Assembly: GCA_902615625.1 (NCBI GenBank)
Contig: CACMPM010000003.1
Coordinates: forward strand, 16,001 to 80,000
DNA: 64,000 bases
From: an uncultured Alphaproteobacteria bacterium
GTDB taxonomy: Bacteria > Pseudomonadota > Alphaproteobacteria > HIMB59 > GCA-002718135
Direction of reading: 5' to 3'
Under the pieces are notes generated by a model, which was not told the origin of the DNA, ran no database searches, and saw only the letters and a program-made list of their open reading frames with translations. The stretch's first letter is position 1, and every line of letters starts with the position of its first letter. Position numbers and translations under genes: made by a program. Shown here piece by piece: positions 1 to 9,563 of the stretch.

Positions 1-1058
1 TTTTCAGGGCCACCAGCAACGAGTGTGGCACCTTCTTTAATTCCACTGTTTATTAAATCTATAATTTTATCATATTGTATTTGAGAAATAACTGGACCAA
101 TATGATTACCATTCTTAGAAGCAATATCAACTTTAATATTTTTTGCTTCTTCAGCAGCCTCTTCTATTGCTCTCTTATAGATTGATTTTTCAACTAACAT
201 TCTTGTTGGCGCATCACAAGATTGTCCAGAATTACTCATTATGTTTCTGACACCCTCCCTCACTGCTTCTGGATGTGAATCACTAAAAATAATATTACCT
301 CCTTTACCACCTAATTCAAGACAAACTCTTTTAATTGTATCAGCAGCATTTTTGGAAATAAGTTTTCCTGCTCTTGTTGATCCTGTAAAGGAAATCATAT
401 CGATATCATGATGCAAGGATAAATCTGTTCCCACACCAGAACCATCACCATTTATTAAATTAAAAACACCCGAAGGAAAGCCTGCTTCGTGAATCATATC
501 TGCAAAAAGCATTCCTGACAAAGGCGCTATTTCAGAAGGCTTTAATATCATAGTACAGCCAGTAGCTAATGCTGGAATTACTTTTAGTGTAATTTGATTA
601 ATTGGCCAATTCCATGGTGTAATTAATCCACAGACTCCAATTGGTTCATGCACAATATAATTTTTTGATTTATGATTAAATCTAGTTTCGAATTCAAAGT
701 TTTTTAATCTTAAAATAAAATCATTTATATGATCTGCTCCTGAAGAAGTTTGTGCTGAAGAAGACCAATCTAATGGTGCGCCCATCTCCTCAGACATTGT
801 TTGTGATATTTCGTCCCATCTATTTATATAAATCTTTAGTAAATTTTCTAGTAAATTAATTTTTTCATCTTTATCTGTCTGACTCCACGTAAGAAATGCT
901 TTCTTCGCTGCATTAATAGCTAGATCTACATCTTTTTTAGATCCTAAGGAAATATAGGCGTAGGGTTGTTCATTAGAAGGATTAATAACCTCAAAATCAT
1001 TCTTTATAATTGGATCAATCCAAGTACCATTAATATAAAATTTTCGTTTATCTATCAT
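1..1058 (-). CDS. aldehyde dehydrogenase, N-terminal part (cut by window edge)
   Basis: This is an NAD(P)-dependent aldehyde dehydrogenase that oxidises an aldehyde to a carboxylate. The window holds the first 352 residues from an ATG at 1058; the C-terminus lies before base 1. Family landmarks read by eye are TPWNWP near residue 147 with the oxyanion-hole Asn150, the cofactor-binding FTGST near 224, the general base Glu248 in LELGG and the nucleophile Cys281 in GQSC. The usual family length is about 475-500, so roughly 130 residues are missing. It is transcribed away from the gene at 1134. The substrate cannot be told from the sequence: betaine-aldehyde-like and other aliphatic aldehyde dehydrogenases share these motifs. 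It is probably a metabolic flanking gene rather than part of the glycan locus. Confidence 0.9.
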   Translation of the reverse strand, partial: MIDKRKFYINGTWIDPIIKNDFEVINPSNEQPYAYISLGSKKDVDLAINAAKKAFLTWSQTDKDEKINLLENLLKIYINRWDEISQTMSEEMGAPLDWSSSAQTSSGADHINDFILRLKNFEFETRFNHKSKNYIVHEPIGVCGLITPWNWPINQITLKVIPALATGCTMILKPSEIAPLSGMLFADMIHEAGFPSGVFNLINGDGSGVGTDLSLHHDIDMISFTGSTRAGKLISKNAADTIKRVCLELGGKGGNIIFSDSHPEAVREGVRNIMSNSGQSCDAPTRMLVEKSIYKRAIEEAAEEAKNIKVDIASKNGNHIGPVISQIQYDKIIDLINSGIKEGATLVAGGPE

Positions 1059-1133
1059 TAAAAAATATTTTAATTAATTAGTAATTTATTTTTTTTTATA
1101 TTAGAATAATAGAATATACGATAAGAGAAAAAA
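1059..1133. promoter_or_regulatory. 75-bp divergent intergenic region
   Basis: This AT-only-looking gap separates the leftward aldehyde dehydrogenase from the rightward gene at 1134, so it should hold both promoters. Several TATATT/TAGAAT-like hexamers occur around 1098-1107 but none has a convincing -35 partner, so I do not assign one. AAGAG at 1123-1127, six bases before the TTG at 1134, is a plausible ribosome-binding site and supports that start. Confidence 0.45.
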
Positions 1134-2381
1134 TTGACACTAGAAAATATTAAACTTGATATAGATTATGTAAGATCACAATTTCCAGCTTTTGATGATC
1201 CTCTTTCAAAAGATTGGTCTTTTTTTGAAAATGCTGGTGGTAGCTATGTACCTCAAAACGTAATAGATAAATTAACAGAATTTATGACATCTACTAAAGT
1301 ACAACCATATGCAGAGTATCCGATGTCAAAAATTGCTGGAGAAAATATGGATAAAGCAACAAAACTCTTTTCTAATATGATTAATGCTCAAGAAAATGAA
1401 ATATTAATTGGAGGATCAACTTCCATAAATTTATATGTGCTCTCAAATGCTTTAAAAAAATATATTAATCCTGGTGATGAAATAATTGTAACAAATCAAG
1501 ATCATGAAGCAAATATAAGCCCATGGAGAAGACTAGAAGAAGTTGGGGCAAGAATTGTTGAATGGAAATTTAATTTACAAAATCATGAATTAGAAATTTC
1601 AGATCTTGAAAAAATTATTAGTAGCAAAACAAAAATTCTAGCAGTTACTCATTGTTCTAATATTGTAGGCTCTGTTAATAATTTAAAAAAAATTTCAGAA
1701 ATTGCCCATAGATATAATACAATTGTTATAGGAGACGGAGTCTCGTATGCTCCTCATGGTTTTCCAAATATTAAAGAACTAGATGTAGACTTTTATACGT
1801 TCAGTTTATATAAAACTTATGGTCCGCATTTAGCTTTGCTATATGGTAAGGAAGAAATATTAAAAGAACTACCAAATCAAAATCATGAATTCTTAAGAGG
1901 GAATTATCCATATACAATAAATCCCGGTGGCCCTAATCATGAAGAATTAGTTTCTTTAATAGGCATACATGAATACTTTGATAATTTATATAAACATCAT
2001 TTTAATGAAAGTAATAGTTCAACATTAGAAAAAATTAGTAAATTAAACAAATTAATTTCAGATCATGAGGAAGTGATTGCAAATCCAGTGTTAGATTATT
2101 TAAATAATAGAAAAGATATAATACTGATAGGTAAAAATAAAATTTCTAATAAGGATAGAGCCCCCACAATTTCTTTTGTATCTAAAAAAAAGACATCAAG
2201 AGAAATTTCAGAAGAACTAGTATCTAATAAAATAGCTACAAGAAATGATAATTTTTATGCTTGGAGATGTATAAGAGATCTTGGTTTAGATATAAATGAT
2301 GGAGTAGTTAGGCTTAGTATGGTTCATTACAATACTGAGCATGAAAGCATTAAAATTCTTGAAGCCTTAGAAAAAATTTAA
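1134..2381 (+). CDS. class V aminotransferase / cysteine desulfurase-like protein
   Basis: This is a PLP enzyme of the SufS/IscS fold. Its opening ENAGG at about residue 32 and its ending VRLSMVHYNT near 392-401 resemble the VC1184 subfamily of cysteine-desulfurase-like proteins, whose physiological substrate is uncertain. The Schiff-base lysine is probably Lys227 in SLYKTYG, with Asp201 and His208 placed to contact the pyridine ring and His124 stacking on it. It starts with TTG, preceded by AAGAG six bases upstream; no in-frame ATG precedes the conserved region. Its stop is two bases before the carbamoyltransferase ATG, so the two are almost certainly co-transcribed and may act in one modification pathway. 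No SUF or ISC partner genes are present. Confidence is high for the fold and low for the reaction. Confidence 0.85.
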   Translation: MTLENIKLDIDYVRSQFPAFDDPLSKDWSFFENAGGSYVPQNVIDKLTEFMTSTKVQPYAEYPMSKIAGENMDKATKLFSNMINAQENEILIGGSTSINLYVLSNALKKYINPGDEIIVTNQDHEANISPWRRLEEVGARIVEWKFNLQNHELEISDLEKIISSKTKILAVTHCSNIVGSVNNLKKISEIAHRYNTIVIGDGVSYAPHGFPNIKELDVDFYTFSLYKTYGPHLALLYGKEEILKELPNQNHEFLRGNYPYTINPGGPNHEELVSLIGIHEYFDNLYKHHFNESNSSTLEKISKLNKLISDHEEVIANPVLDYLNNRKDIILIGKNKISNKDRAPTISFVSKKKTSREISEELVSNKIATRNDNFYAWRCIRDLGLDINDGVVRLSMVHYNTEHESIKILEALEKI

Positions 2382-2383
2382 TT

Positions 2384-4069
2384 ATGATATATTTGGGACT
2401 CCATAACAGTTATCAATCTGGCGCTGCTTTAATCATAGATGATAAAATTATCGGGGCAGTAAGTGAGGAAAGATTCAATAGGGTAAAAAATTGTGGAGGA
2501 ATTCCAAATAAATCTATTAATTATCTTCTTAATGAAGCAAAAATTAAATTATCGGATGTAGATAAAGTAATTTATGGTATTTGTACCCCTGGTAATCCAT
2601 CAAAAAAAATTATTAATAAAATTAATATCAAAATTTCCAATTTAGATAATAACTATCTTGAAAAGATTTATGAAAGAATGCAGTCTGAAATTGATTGGAA
2701 TAATAAATATTTAGATGAATTGGATAAATGGATTCAAAAAAATAATTTAAAAAATAAAATAGTTTATATTGATCATCACTTATCGCATGCAGCAGGAGCA
2801 TATTTATCTTCACCATTTAATGAATCTCTAATATTTACTTGTGATGGTAAAGGTAATTTTAAATCATCAACTATAATGAAAGCACAGAAAAATATAATAA
2901 ATGAAATAGATTTCAATACTACTTATGATAGCTTGGGTTATTTTTATGGGAATATAACAAAATCTTTAGGGTATGAAGCTGAAAAACATGAAGGCAAAAT
3001 TACTGGTCTTGCTGCATTCGGTAATGAAGAAAAATTTTTAAAATTATTGAAAGAAAAAATTTTTACCAAAAGTGATAAAATTGATTTAAATTTTGGAGAT
3101 TACTATCTTCCATGGTTTTGTGAAAAAAATGAATTACCATTGTTTTATCAAGAAGTTACAAAATATAAAAAAGAGGATGTTGCCGCAGCAAGTCAAAAAA
3201 TCTTAGAAGATACCATATGCACTTGGATAAATAATGCTATTAAGAAATATAAAGGTAAAAAAACAAATATTTGTCTATCTGGTGGTGTTTTTTCTAATGT
3301 AAAACTTAATCAAAAAATAAAGGAATTAAAAACAGTTAAAAATATTTTTGTTCAACCTGCAATGGGGGACATGGGGATTCCTTTAGGTAGTTGTTTATAT
3401 CAATATTCAAAAGATAAAAAAAGATCTTTTGGTTTTTTAAACACAATGAGTTTAGGACCTAAATATTCAAACAACAATATTAAAATAATTTTAAATAAAT
3501 ATAACTTGAAATATAAGTATAGTGAAAATTTAGAAATAGACTTTTTAAAATATATATCAGAAAATAAAGTTATAGGTTTTTTTAATGGAAGAATGGAATA
3601 TGGTCCAAGAGCATTATGTAATAGAACAATTTTTTATCATTGTAGAGATAAAAATGTAAATAATTGGTTAAATAAAAGACTTAATAGATCAGATTTTATG
3701 CCTTTTGCTCCCGTAACAATAAAAGAAAATGCAAAAAAATGTTTTATAGGATGGCAAGAAAATCAAAAAAGTGCAGATTTTATGACTGTAACTTATAAAG
3801 TTACACAAAGTTTTAAAAAAAAGTGCCCAGCTGCCGTCCATATAGATGGTACTGCAAGACCACAAATACTAAATAGTGATGCAAATTATGAAGCGTATAA
3901 AATATTAAAATATTATTTTAAAAAAACTAATGAACTTGCATTAATCAACACTTCTTTTAATAATCATGAAGAGCCAATAGTATGTTCACCTGAGAATGCA
4001 ATTGAATCATTATTTAGAAATAATATTGATGTTTTATTTATGGAAAATTATATTATTACCAAAAATTAA
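2384..4069 (+). CDS. NodU/TobZ-type O-carbamoyltransferase
   Basis: Members of this family transfer the carbamoyl group of carbamoyl phosphate, through carbamoyl-adenylate, to a hydroxyl of a sugar or antibiotic. The N-terminus opens with an ASKHA-type strand (YLGLHNS) and an SEERFNR segment near 27-33. A metal- and nucleotide-binding HHLSH follows at 131-135 and CDGKGN at about 153-158. The C-terminal half carries FFNGRMEYGPRALCNR near 393-408, typical of NodU/CmcH C-terminal domains. Its 561 residues match the family. It follows the aminotransferase by two bases. The last codons overlap the stop of the convergent WbpM-like gene. The position beside a glycan locus suggests it carbamoylates a sugar of that glycan, which is inference. 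Confidence 0.9.
   Translation: MIYLGLHNSYQSGAALIIDDKIIGAVSEERFNRVKNCGGIPNKSINYLLNEAKIKLSDVDKVIYGICTPGNPSKKIINKINIKISNLDNNYLEKIYERMQSEIDWNNKYLDELDKWIQKNNLKNKIVYIDHHLSHAAGAYLSSPFNESLIFTCDGKGNFKSSTIMKAQKNIINEIDFNTTYDSLGYFYGNITKSLGYEAEKHEGKITGLAAFGNEEKFLKLLKEKIFTKSDKIDLNFGDYYLPWFCEKNELPLFYQEVTKYKKEDVAAASQKILEDTICTWINNAIKKYKGKKTNICLSGGVFSNVKLNQKIKELKTVKNIFVQPAMGDMGIPLGSCLYQYSKDKKRSFGFLNTMSLGPKYSNNNIKIILNKYNLKYKYSENLEIDFLKYISENKVIGFFNGRMEYGPRALCNRTIFYHCRDKNVNNWLNKRLNRSDFMPFAPVTIKENAKKCFIGWQENQKSADFMTVTYKVTQSFKKKCPAAVHIDGTARPQILNSDANYEAYKILKYYFKKTNELALINTSFNNHEEPIVCSPENAIESLFRNNIDVLFMENYIITKN
4066..4069. other. convergent genes with overlapping stop codons
   Basis: The rightward carbamoyltransferase stop (TAA, 4067-4069) and the leftward WbpM-like stop (TAA read from 4068 to 4066) overlap within four bases. 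There is no room for an intergenic terminator, so each transcript must end inside the other gene or continue antisense. Confidence 0.9.
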
Positions 4070-5934
4070 TTTTTACTGGTTGATTGATAGATAAATCCAT
4101 TTACACATTTCTCAAGTATTTTAATAGTTTGAGAGTATTTATTAAGTTTTATACTTTCTTCTAAATTTAGAATTTCTTTTTCTAAAGTATCTAAACTTAT
4201 GAAATCTTCATTTGCTTTCATAATATCTTTATGTTCAGTTTCTTCAATATCATTTCCAATAAATATTTCTTCATGGATTTTTTCACCTTCTCTCAATCCA
4301 ATGAAATTTATCTCAATATCACCATTCGGATTTTTATCATTTTTTATTGATTTTCCTGATAATTTAATCATCTTCTCTGCTAAATCTATAATTTTAATAG
4401 ATTCACCCATGTTCAAAACAAATACTTCCCCGCCCTTGGAAAAAATAGAAGATTGTAAAATCAGTCCCACAGCTTCAATTATTGTCATAAAGTATCTACT
4501 TACTTCAGGATGCGTCACAGTTACTGGACCTCCATTTGATATCTGTTTATTAAATAAAGGAAAGACAGATCCAGTAGAACCTAAAACATTACCAAATCTT
4601 ACAACAGAAAATTTACAATTATAATTATTTTTAGATGCATTTGCCTGAATTACTAACTCAGCAAACCTTTTTGAAGCGCCCATTATATTTGTAGGTCTTA
4701 CCGCCTTATCAGAGGAAATTAAGGTAAAAAATTTAACACCATGTTTTAGTGATATTTTTACTAAGTTTAAAGTTCCAATAATATTATTTTCAACTGCGCT
4801 AACTATGTTATGTTCTAACAAAGGAACATGCTTATATGCAGCTGCGTGATATACTATATCTGGTTTGTGTTCTTTAAAAAGAGTTTCGAGTTTATTTTCA
4901 TTACAAATATTATATAATAAATATTTAATTTTAACTTTAATTTTTAGATTTTTTAAAATTTCCTCTAGTTCTTGTTGTATTTTATATAAATTATACTCAG
5001 TATTATCTATAAGCAGAAGAATATTTGGTGACATTCTTACAATTTGCCTTACTAGCTCACTACCTATCGATCCTCCGCTGCCTGTTACTACAATTCTTTT
5101 TCCGTTTATAAATTTTTCTACCTCACTAGTATTAAAATTTGTATTTTTAAGTATAATATCCTCAATTTTTAATTGGTAATCATCATTATTATAATCTCCA
5201 GAAAGCAAACTATTAAGATTATCTAAAAATCTAATCGGTATATCTATATCCTGAAATTTTGAAATAATTTCTCTTCTTTTTACTAAATTTATTTTTTCAA
5301 TTGATACAAAAATTTTAGAAATATTATTACCAATTAAATGATTTTTAATACTATCAAACGGTAGTATTTTAATACCATTAATTTTTTTATACCATTTAGA
5401 ACTATCATCATCAAAAAAATATAAAATGTTGTAATGTTTGAGTAAATTAGATATTAATATTCCACTACTGCCAGCTCCATAAATAACTGCATTTTGAATT
5501 ATATTTTTATCTTGTGTAAAATTTAAAATAATAGATGAAATTAATAAACGACTTAGTGTAACTAAAACAAAAAATATTAAAGGTTGTACTATTGCAAAAT
5601 TTGTAGAAATATTAAAGTTTGAAAAAGTTAAAATTATTGAAAATATTACGGAATATATCAATGTGGCTAATAATACATTTTTTATCGTGTTTATGCTACT
5701 GAACCTAAAAATTGCTTGATATAATTCAAAAGATATAAAAAAAGGAATAAATAAAAAAAGTCCTAACAAATATACTAGATTATAATCAAATAGTAAATTT
5801 GGGAAAATTAACCAAAAAGTAAAAAAACTTGCAATTAATGATAATACTAAATCTAGAACCAAAACTAAAAACTGTTTAGTAATTCGGTCTAATCTAATTA
5901 AGATTGATATAAATTTTTTGATTATTATACTCAT
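4066..5934 (-). CDS. membrane-anchored nucleotide-sugar 4,6-dehydratase (WbpM/PglF/CapD type)
   Basis: This 622-residue protein has about four N-terminal transmembrane segments (within residues 20-135). A first Rossmann-like domain follows (GAGSSG at 153-158), then a cytoplasmic extended-SDR domain with GSGGSIG at 285-291, HAAAYKHVP near 363-371, SDK at 408-410 and MGASKR at 418-423. In this family an SDK-type motif replaces SYK. Known members convert UDP-GlcNAc to the 4-keto-6-deoxy sugar, first step to bacillosamine, QuiNAc or FucNAc. It is the last gene of the 58.5-kb train and overlaps its upstream neighbour, the phosphoglycosyl transferase, by one base, so it probably supplies or processes the first sugar of the repeat. 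Confidence 0.92.
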   Translation of the reverse strand: MSIIIKKFISILIRLDRITKQFLVLVLDLVLSLIASFFTFWLIFPNLLFDYNLVYLLGLFLFIPFFISFELYQAIFRFSSINTIKNVLLATLIYSVIFSIILTFSNFNISTNFAIVQPLIFFVLVTLSRLLISSIILNFTQDKNIIQNAVIYGAGSSGILISNLLKHYNILYFFDDDSSKWYKKINGIKILPFDSIKNHLIGNNISKIFVSIEKINLVKRREIISKFQDIDIPIRFLDNLNSLLSGDYNNDDYQLKIEDIILKNTNFNTSEVEKFINGKRIVVTGSGGSIGSELVRQIVRMSPNILLLIDNTEYNLYKIQQELEEILKNLKIKVKIKYLLYNICNENKLETLFKEHKPDIVYHAAAYKHVPLLEHNIVSAVENNIIGTLNLVKISLKHGVKFFTLISSDKAVRPTNIMGASKRFAELVIQANASKNNYNCKFSVVRFGNVLGSTGSVFPLFNKQISNGGPVTVTHPEVSRYFMTIIEAVGLILQSSIFSKGGEVFVLNMGESIKIIDLAEKMIKLSGKSIKNDKNPNGDIEINFIGLREGEKIHEEIFIGNDIEETEHKDIMKANEDFISLDTLEKEILNLEESIKLNKYSQTIKILEKCVNGFIYQSTSKN

Positions 5935-6497
5935 TAATGTTTTATATTAGATATACTAACTATTTTATAAAAGGTGAAAATTATAATTTTTAAATTTAAA
6001 AAAAAATTCTTTTTTTCAAGATATTCTTTTTCAAAAAAAACCTTCTGCTCAATTGATAGGCTGTCTCTTCCCATAATCTGAGCGTATCCAGTTAAGCCTG
6101 GTTTCATTTTTTCAATACCATAAAGTTTCCTTAATTCCATTAAATCTGATTGATTATAGAGAGCAGGTCTAGGCCCAATAAAGGTTAGATCGCCTTTAAA
6201 AATGCTATATAATTGAGGTAATTCATCAATTGAAAATTTTCTAATATAATGACCAGATCTTGTAACATATTTGAGAGGATTTCCCATCAAATGAGTGGGT
6301 AGGTCAGGAGTATTTATAATCATTGATCTAAATTTTGGCATAAAGAATATTTTTTCATCTTTGCCAATTCTTTTAGACCAATGCACTACAGGGCCCTTAG
6401 TTTCTAAAATAATAATAAGAGACACTATAACTAGGAGGGGAATTAGAACTATAATTAATATTATACTGATAATAATATCAAAAAATCTAACAATCAT
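5934..6497 (-). CDS. initiating phosphoglycosyl transferase (PglC/WcaJ-like, small form)
   Basis: This bacterial sugar transferase moves a sugar-1-phosphate onto undecaprenyl phosphate and so starts the lipid-linked repeat at the inner membrane. At 187 residues it is the minimal PglC-like form: one hydrophobic reentrant segment (about 8-32), RIGKD at 43-47, FRSM near 56, the catalytic Asp-Glu pair D91-E92 in IDELPQ, FIGPRPAL at 106-113 and MKPGLTGYAQI near 131-141. It lacks the multi-helix N-terminus of WcaJ and WbaP. The start ATG at 6497 overlaps the stop of the upstream GT4 gene by four bases. Its neighbours, a dehydratase and a GT4, mirror the start of a pgl-like pathway. Confidence 0.93.
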   Translation of the reverse strand: MIVRFFDIIISIILIIVLIPLLVIVSLIIILETKGPVVHWSKRIGKDEKIFFMPKFRSMIINTPDLPTHLMGNPLKYVTRSGHYIRKFSIDELPQLYSIFKGDLTFIGPRPALYNQSDLMELRKLYGIEKMKPGLTGYAQIMGRDSLSIEQKVFFEKEYLEKKNFFLNLKIIIFTFYKIVSISNIKH

Positions 6498-7612
6498 TTA
6501 GAAAATTGACTTTTAATAATTTGAGATTGTAATTTAGTAATTTTACTTTCATCATAGATTGCTAGAGCTCTTTTTTGTCCTTTAATTCCCATAGCTTTTG
6601 TTAAATTTTTATCTTTATAACATTTAATTATTGCATTACAAATATCCTCACTAGATTTAATTTTAAATAAATACCCAGTTTCATTATTAATTATTTCCTC
6701 TCTAGCTCCACGAATATTTGAGGCAATAACACATTTTTTCATCATCATGGCCTCTATTATTGTTCTAGGCATTCCTTCACGCCATGAAGGTAAGCAGAAA
6801 AGATCTAGTCTAGAGTAAAATTTAGGCGTGTCTTCAATATTACCTAAAAATTTGATCTTATTATTATAGTTTTTTTTAAAATAATTTATTTTTTTGAAAA
6901 CACTATCTTTCACATCTGATGAAAGTTTTGTACCTCCAATTAAAAATTCAATATCATTATATTTAATTATTATTTTTTCTGCAGCTTCAAGAAATTCAAT
7001 AATACCTTTTTCTTTTACTATCCTCCCAAGAAACCCTACAGTAAATTTATTTTTATTTAAGTTGCTGTCGTTATAAATTTGAGGATTGAATTTATTTATA
7101 TTAACACCATTACCAATATAAAATATTTTATTTTTTTTTAAAAAATTATATTTTATTGCATCTAAGTAATCCTCATAACTCTGAGTAAAAATCAAGTCTG
7201 TCAAATAACCCATTATGAATTCTAAAAATATATGAAATTTTTTATAAAAATAATTCATATTTTCATGAAAATAAAATCCATGAGCAGTATAAATAATTAA
7301 TTTAACTCCAGCTAATTTGGCAGTTATTCTTACGATAATAGATGCAACTGGTGTGTGAACATGTACGACATCAAAATTATTTTTTTTAAAAAAAAAATAA
7401 ATTTTTATTGAAGATTTTAAATGATAGAATACATTAAATGATCTGCTAATATGTATTGGGTAAATATTATATTTACTTTTTAGTTCATCATAATAAATAC
7501 CCTTTGAACAAACAGAAATAACCTCATTATTATTATTTAATAATTCATCAACTAGAGGTAGAAGAAATTTCTTTAAGGTAAAATCTACAGCACAAATTTG
7601 ACATATTTTCAT
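6494..7612 (-). CDS. glycosyltransferase family 4 (PglA-like)
   Basis: This is a retaining GT-B glycosyltransferase of 372 residues. The nucleotide-binding C-terminal domain starts around FLGRIVKEKG at 194-203, and the EX7E motif is Glu279 to Glu287 within EGMPRTIIE. An N-terminal HVHTP at about 84-88 is also typical of GT4 acceptor domains. Placed between AsnB and the phosphoglycosyl transferase with four-base overlaps, it probably adds the second sugar to the lipid-linked primer. Donor and linkage are unknown; WbpY- or CapM-like transferases would look much the same. Confidence 0.88.
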   Translation of the reverse strand: MKICQICAVDFTLKKFLLPLVDELLNNNNEVISVCSKGIYYDELKSKYNIYPIHISRSFNVFYHLKSSIKIYFFFKKNNFDVVHVHTPVASIIVRITAKLAGVKLIIYTAHGFYFHENMNYFYKKFHIFLEFIMGYLTDLIFTQSYEDYLDAIKYNFLKKNKIFYIGNGVNINKFNPQIYNDSNLNKNKFTVGFLGRIVKEKGIIEFLEAAEKIIIKYNDIEFLIGGTKLSSDVKDSVFKKINYFKKNYNNKIKFLGNIEDTPKFYSRLDLFCLPSWREGMPRTIIEAMMMKKCVIASNIRGAREEIINNETGYLFKIKSSEDICNAIIKCYKDKNLTKAMGIKGQKRALAIYDESKITKLQSQIIKSQFSK

Positions 7613-9552
7613 AAATAATTTTCAAGCCAGGTCTGAAACATAATTATATTCCATAAGTTTGTGTATGAATAATTATTTGATTTAAGATGTTCTAATCTTA
7701 AATGATTTACTTTTTCATAATTTAAATAACCATATTTTTCAATATTTGATTTTGATAAAACTTTTTCCGACCAAGATTTCAGGTCTTCTTTTAACCAATT
7801 ATTTAGTGGTATAGAAAATCCAGTTTTTGGATGATCAATTTTTTTTATATCTATATTTTTTTCTAGAATTTTTCTTAATATCCATTTTGTTTGGTTATTC
7901 TTTATCTTATATTTAAGAGGTAAATTTTTAGCAAATGTAGAAATAGATTTACTTAAATATGGAACTCTCGTCTCTAAACCATAATACATAGCAGCTCGAT
8001 CTACTTTTACTAATATATCATCTGGTAGATAGGATTGGATGTCTACATTCATCATATTTTGAGAGTATGAAAAATTTTCGTCCCATTCAAAATTTAATAA
8101 TTGAACTATATCGAGATCTTTATATTTTTGAAAATTTGAAAAGTTATCTTTAATTGATATAAGTTCTAAAAACATTTCTAATTTTGTATTTTTAGAAAAA
8201 ATTTTTAATATTTTAAGAATTTTTTCCTGATCTATTTTGTTTATTTTTGAGTTTCTAATAAATATTTTAAGAAAATTATTTATATACATTGAGCTATTAT
8301 CTTTATTAGAAAAAAAATAATTATTTATAAATTTTACTAAAAAATTAGGTAATTTGTTTCTAAAGTTGAAGATTTGTGGTGCGTATTTGTATCTATTATA
8401 ACCACCAAATAATTCGTCTGCAGCATCACCAGTTAATGCTACTGTTACTTTATTTTTAGTTTCAGAAGATATCAAAGTTGTAGGTATTTGTGAAGAATCA
8501 GCAAATGGCTCACAATAAATTTGAGGTAATTCAGGAATTATTTCTAGTGCTTTTTTTTTATTAATTAAAATTTTATTGTGATTTGATCCAATACTTTTAG
8601 CAACAAAATTAGCATATTCAGATTCATCATGTGATTTTTCATTTAAGGAAATATTAAATGTTTCAATTTTATTATTGCTTAATTTTTGCATTAAAGTAGC
8701 GATTAAAGTTGAATCAATACCGCCAGATAGAAAAACCCCTACATTAACATCTGCTTGCTTTTGAAGACCAATATTTTGAACTAATAAATCTTCAAGTGTT
8801 TGTATTGTTTTTTTTTCGTCATTGTAAACTTCAGAATCAAAATTCTCAGATTTTTCAATCCATGATCTAGGAGTGTTAAATTTTAACTTTTTATCGTTAA
8901 CATCTATCTCTAGAAAGTGTCCAGGTTGAATTTTGAAAACATTTTCATATATGCTTAATGGTGATGGGACATAGCTATATCTTAACATTAAAGATGCTGC
9001 CATTTTATTTATTTTTTTTACAAAATTTGGATGTGAGATTAATGATTTTAATTCAGAAGCAAAAATAAAAAGGCTTTGATCATTTTTATTTTTATAATAA
9101 TAAAGTGGCTTTTCTCCAAATCTGTCTCTAGCTAAATATAATTTTTTAAATTTTTTATCCCACAAAGCAAAGGCGAACATACCTTCAATCATACTTAGAG
9201 ATTTTTCAAATTTAAAATATTCAAATAAGTTTAGTAATACCTCAGTATCTGTTTCAGTATAAAATTTACATCCCTTATTTATTAATATTTTTTTTAATTC
9301 TAAAAAATTATATATCTCTCCATTAAAAGTTATAATGAATCTCTCTGATGCAGAGCTCATAGGTTGCCTTCCTTTTGAGGATAAGTCAAAAATTGATAAT
9401 CTTGTATGTCCTAGAGCTAAATTATTTTGTGGATCAATCCAGTTTCCATTATCATCCGGACCTCTGCGATTAAGGCAGAAAATCATTTTTTCTATAATTT
9501 TAGCAAAATTGTTGTCAGTTTTTGTATTTATATAACCACATATTCCACACAT
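7609..9552 (-). CDS. asnB: glutamine-hydrolysing asparagine synthase family amidotransferase
   Basis: This class II amidotransferase has Cys2 as nucleophile (protein starts MCGICG). The glutaminase domain includes RRGPDD at 29-34 and NGEIYN at 77-82. The synthetase domain has the PPi loop SGGIDS at 276-281. At 647 residues it is the long AsnB form. In O-antigen clusters such proteins, for example WbpS-type, commonly amidate the carboxyl group of uronic acids instead of aspartate. A WbpO/TviB-like dehydrogenase at 14644 in the same train makes this a sensible reading, but housekeeping asparagine synthesis cannot be excluded. It overlaps the GT4 by four bases. Confidence 0.88.
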   Translation of the reverse strand: MCGICGYINTKTDNNFAKIIEKMIFCLNRRGPDDNGNWIDPQNNLALGHTRLSIFDLSSKGRQPMSSASERFIITFNGEIYNFLELKKILINKGCKFYTETDTEVLLNLFEYFKFEKSLSMIEGMFAFALWDKKFKKLYLARDRFGEKPLYYYKNKNDQSLFIFASELKSLISHPNFVKKINKMAASLMLRYSYVPSPLSIYENVFKIQPGHFLEIDVNDKKLKFNTPRSWIEKSENFDSEVYNDEKKTIQTLEDLLVQNIGLQKQADVNVGVFLSGGIDSTLIATLMQKLSNNKIETFNISLNEKSHDESEYANFVAKSIGSNHNKILINKKKALEIIPELPQIYCEPFADSSQIPTTLISSETKNKVTVALTGDAADELFGGYNRYKYAPQIFNFRNKLPNFLVKFINNYFFSNKDNSSMYINNFLKIFIRNSKINKIDQEKILKILKIFSKNTKLEMFLELISIKDNFSNFQKYKDLDIVQLLNFEWDENFSYSQNMMNVDIQSYLPDDILVKVDRAAMYYGLETRVPYLSKSISTFAKNLPLKYKIKNNQTKWILRKILEKNIDIKKIDHPKTGFSIPLNNWLKEDLKSWSEKVLSKSNIEKYGYLNYEKVNHLRLEHLKSNNYSYTNLWNIIMFQTWLENYL

Positions 9553-9563
9553 AAGCTTTTAAA

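Noticed and set aside
4199..4624. Open frame on the plus strand, 141 codons, antisense to the WbpM-like gene
   Set aside because: It is fully inside a well-supported gene, has no recognisable motif and is rich in Ser/Ile/Phe as expected for an antisense reading of AT-rich coding DNA.
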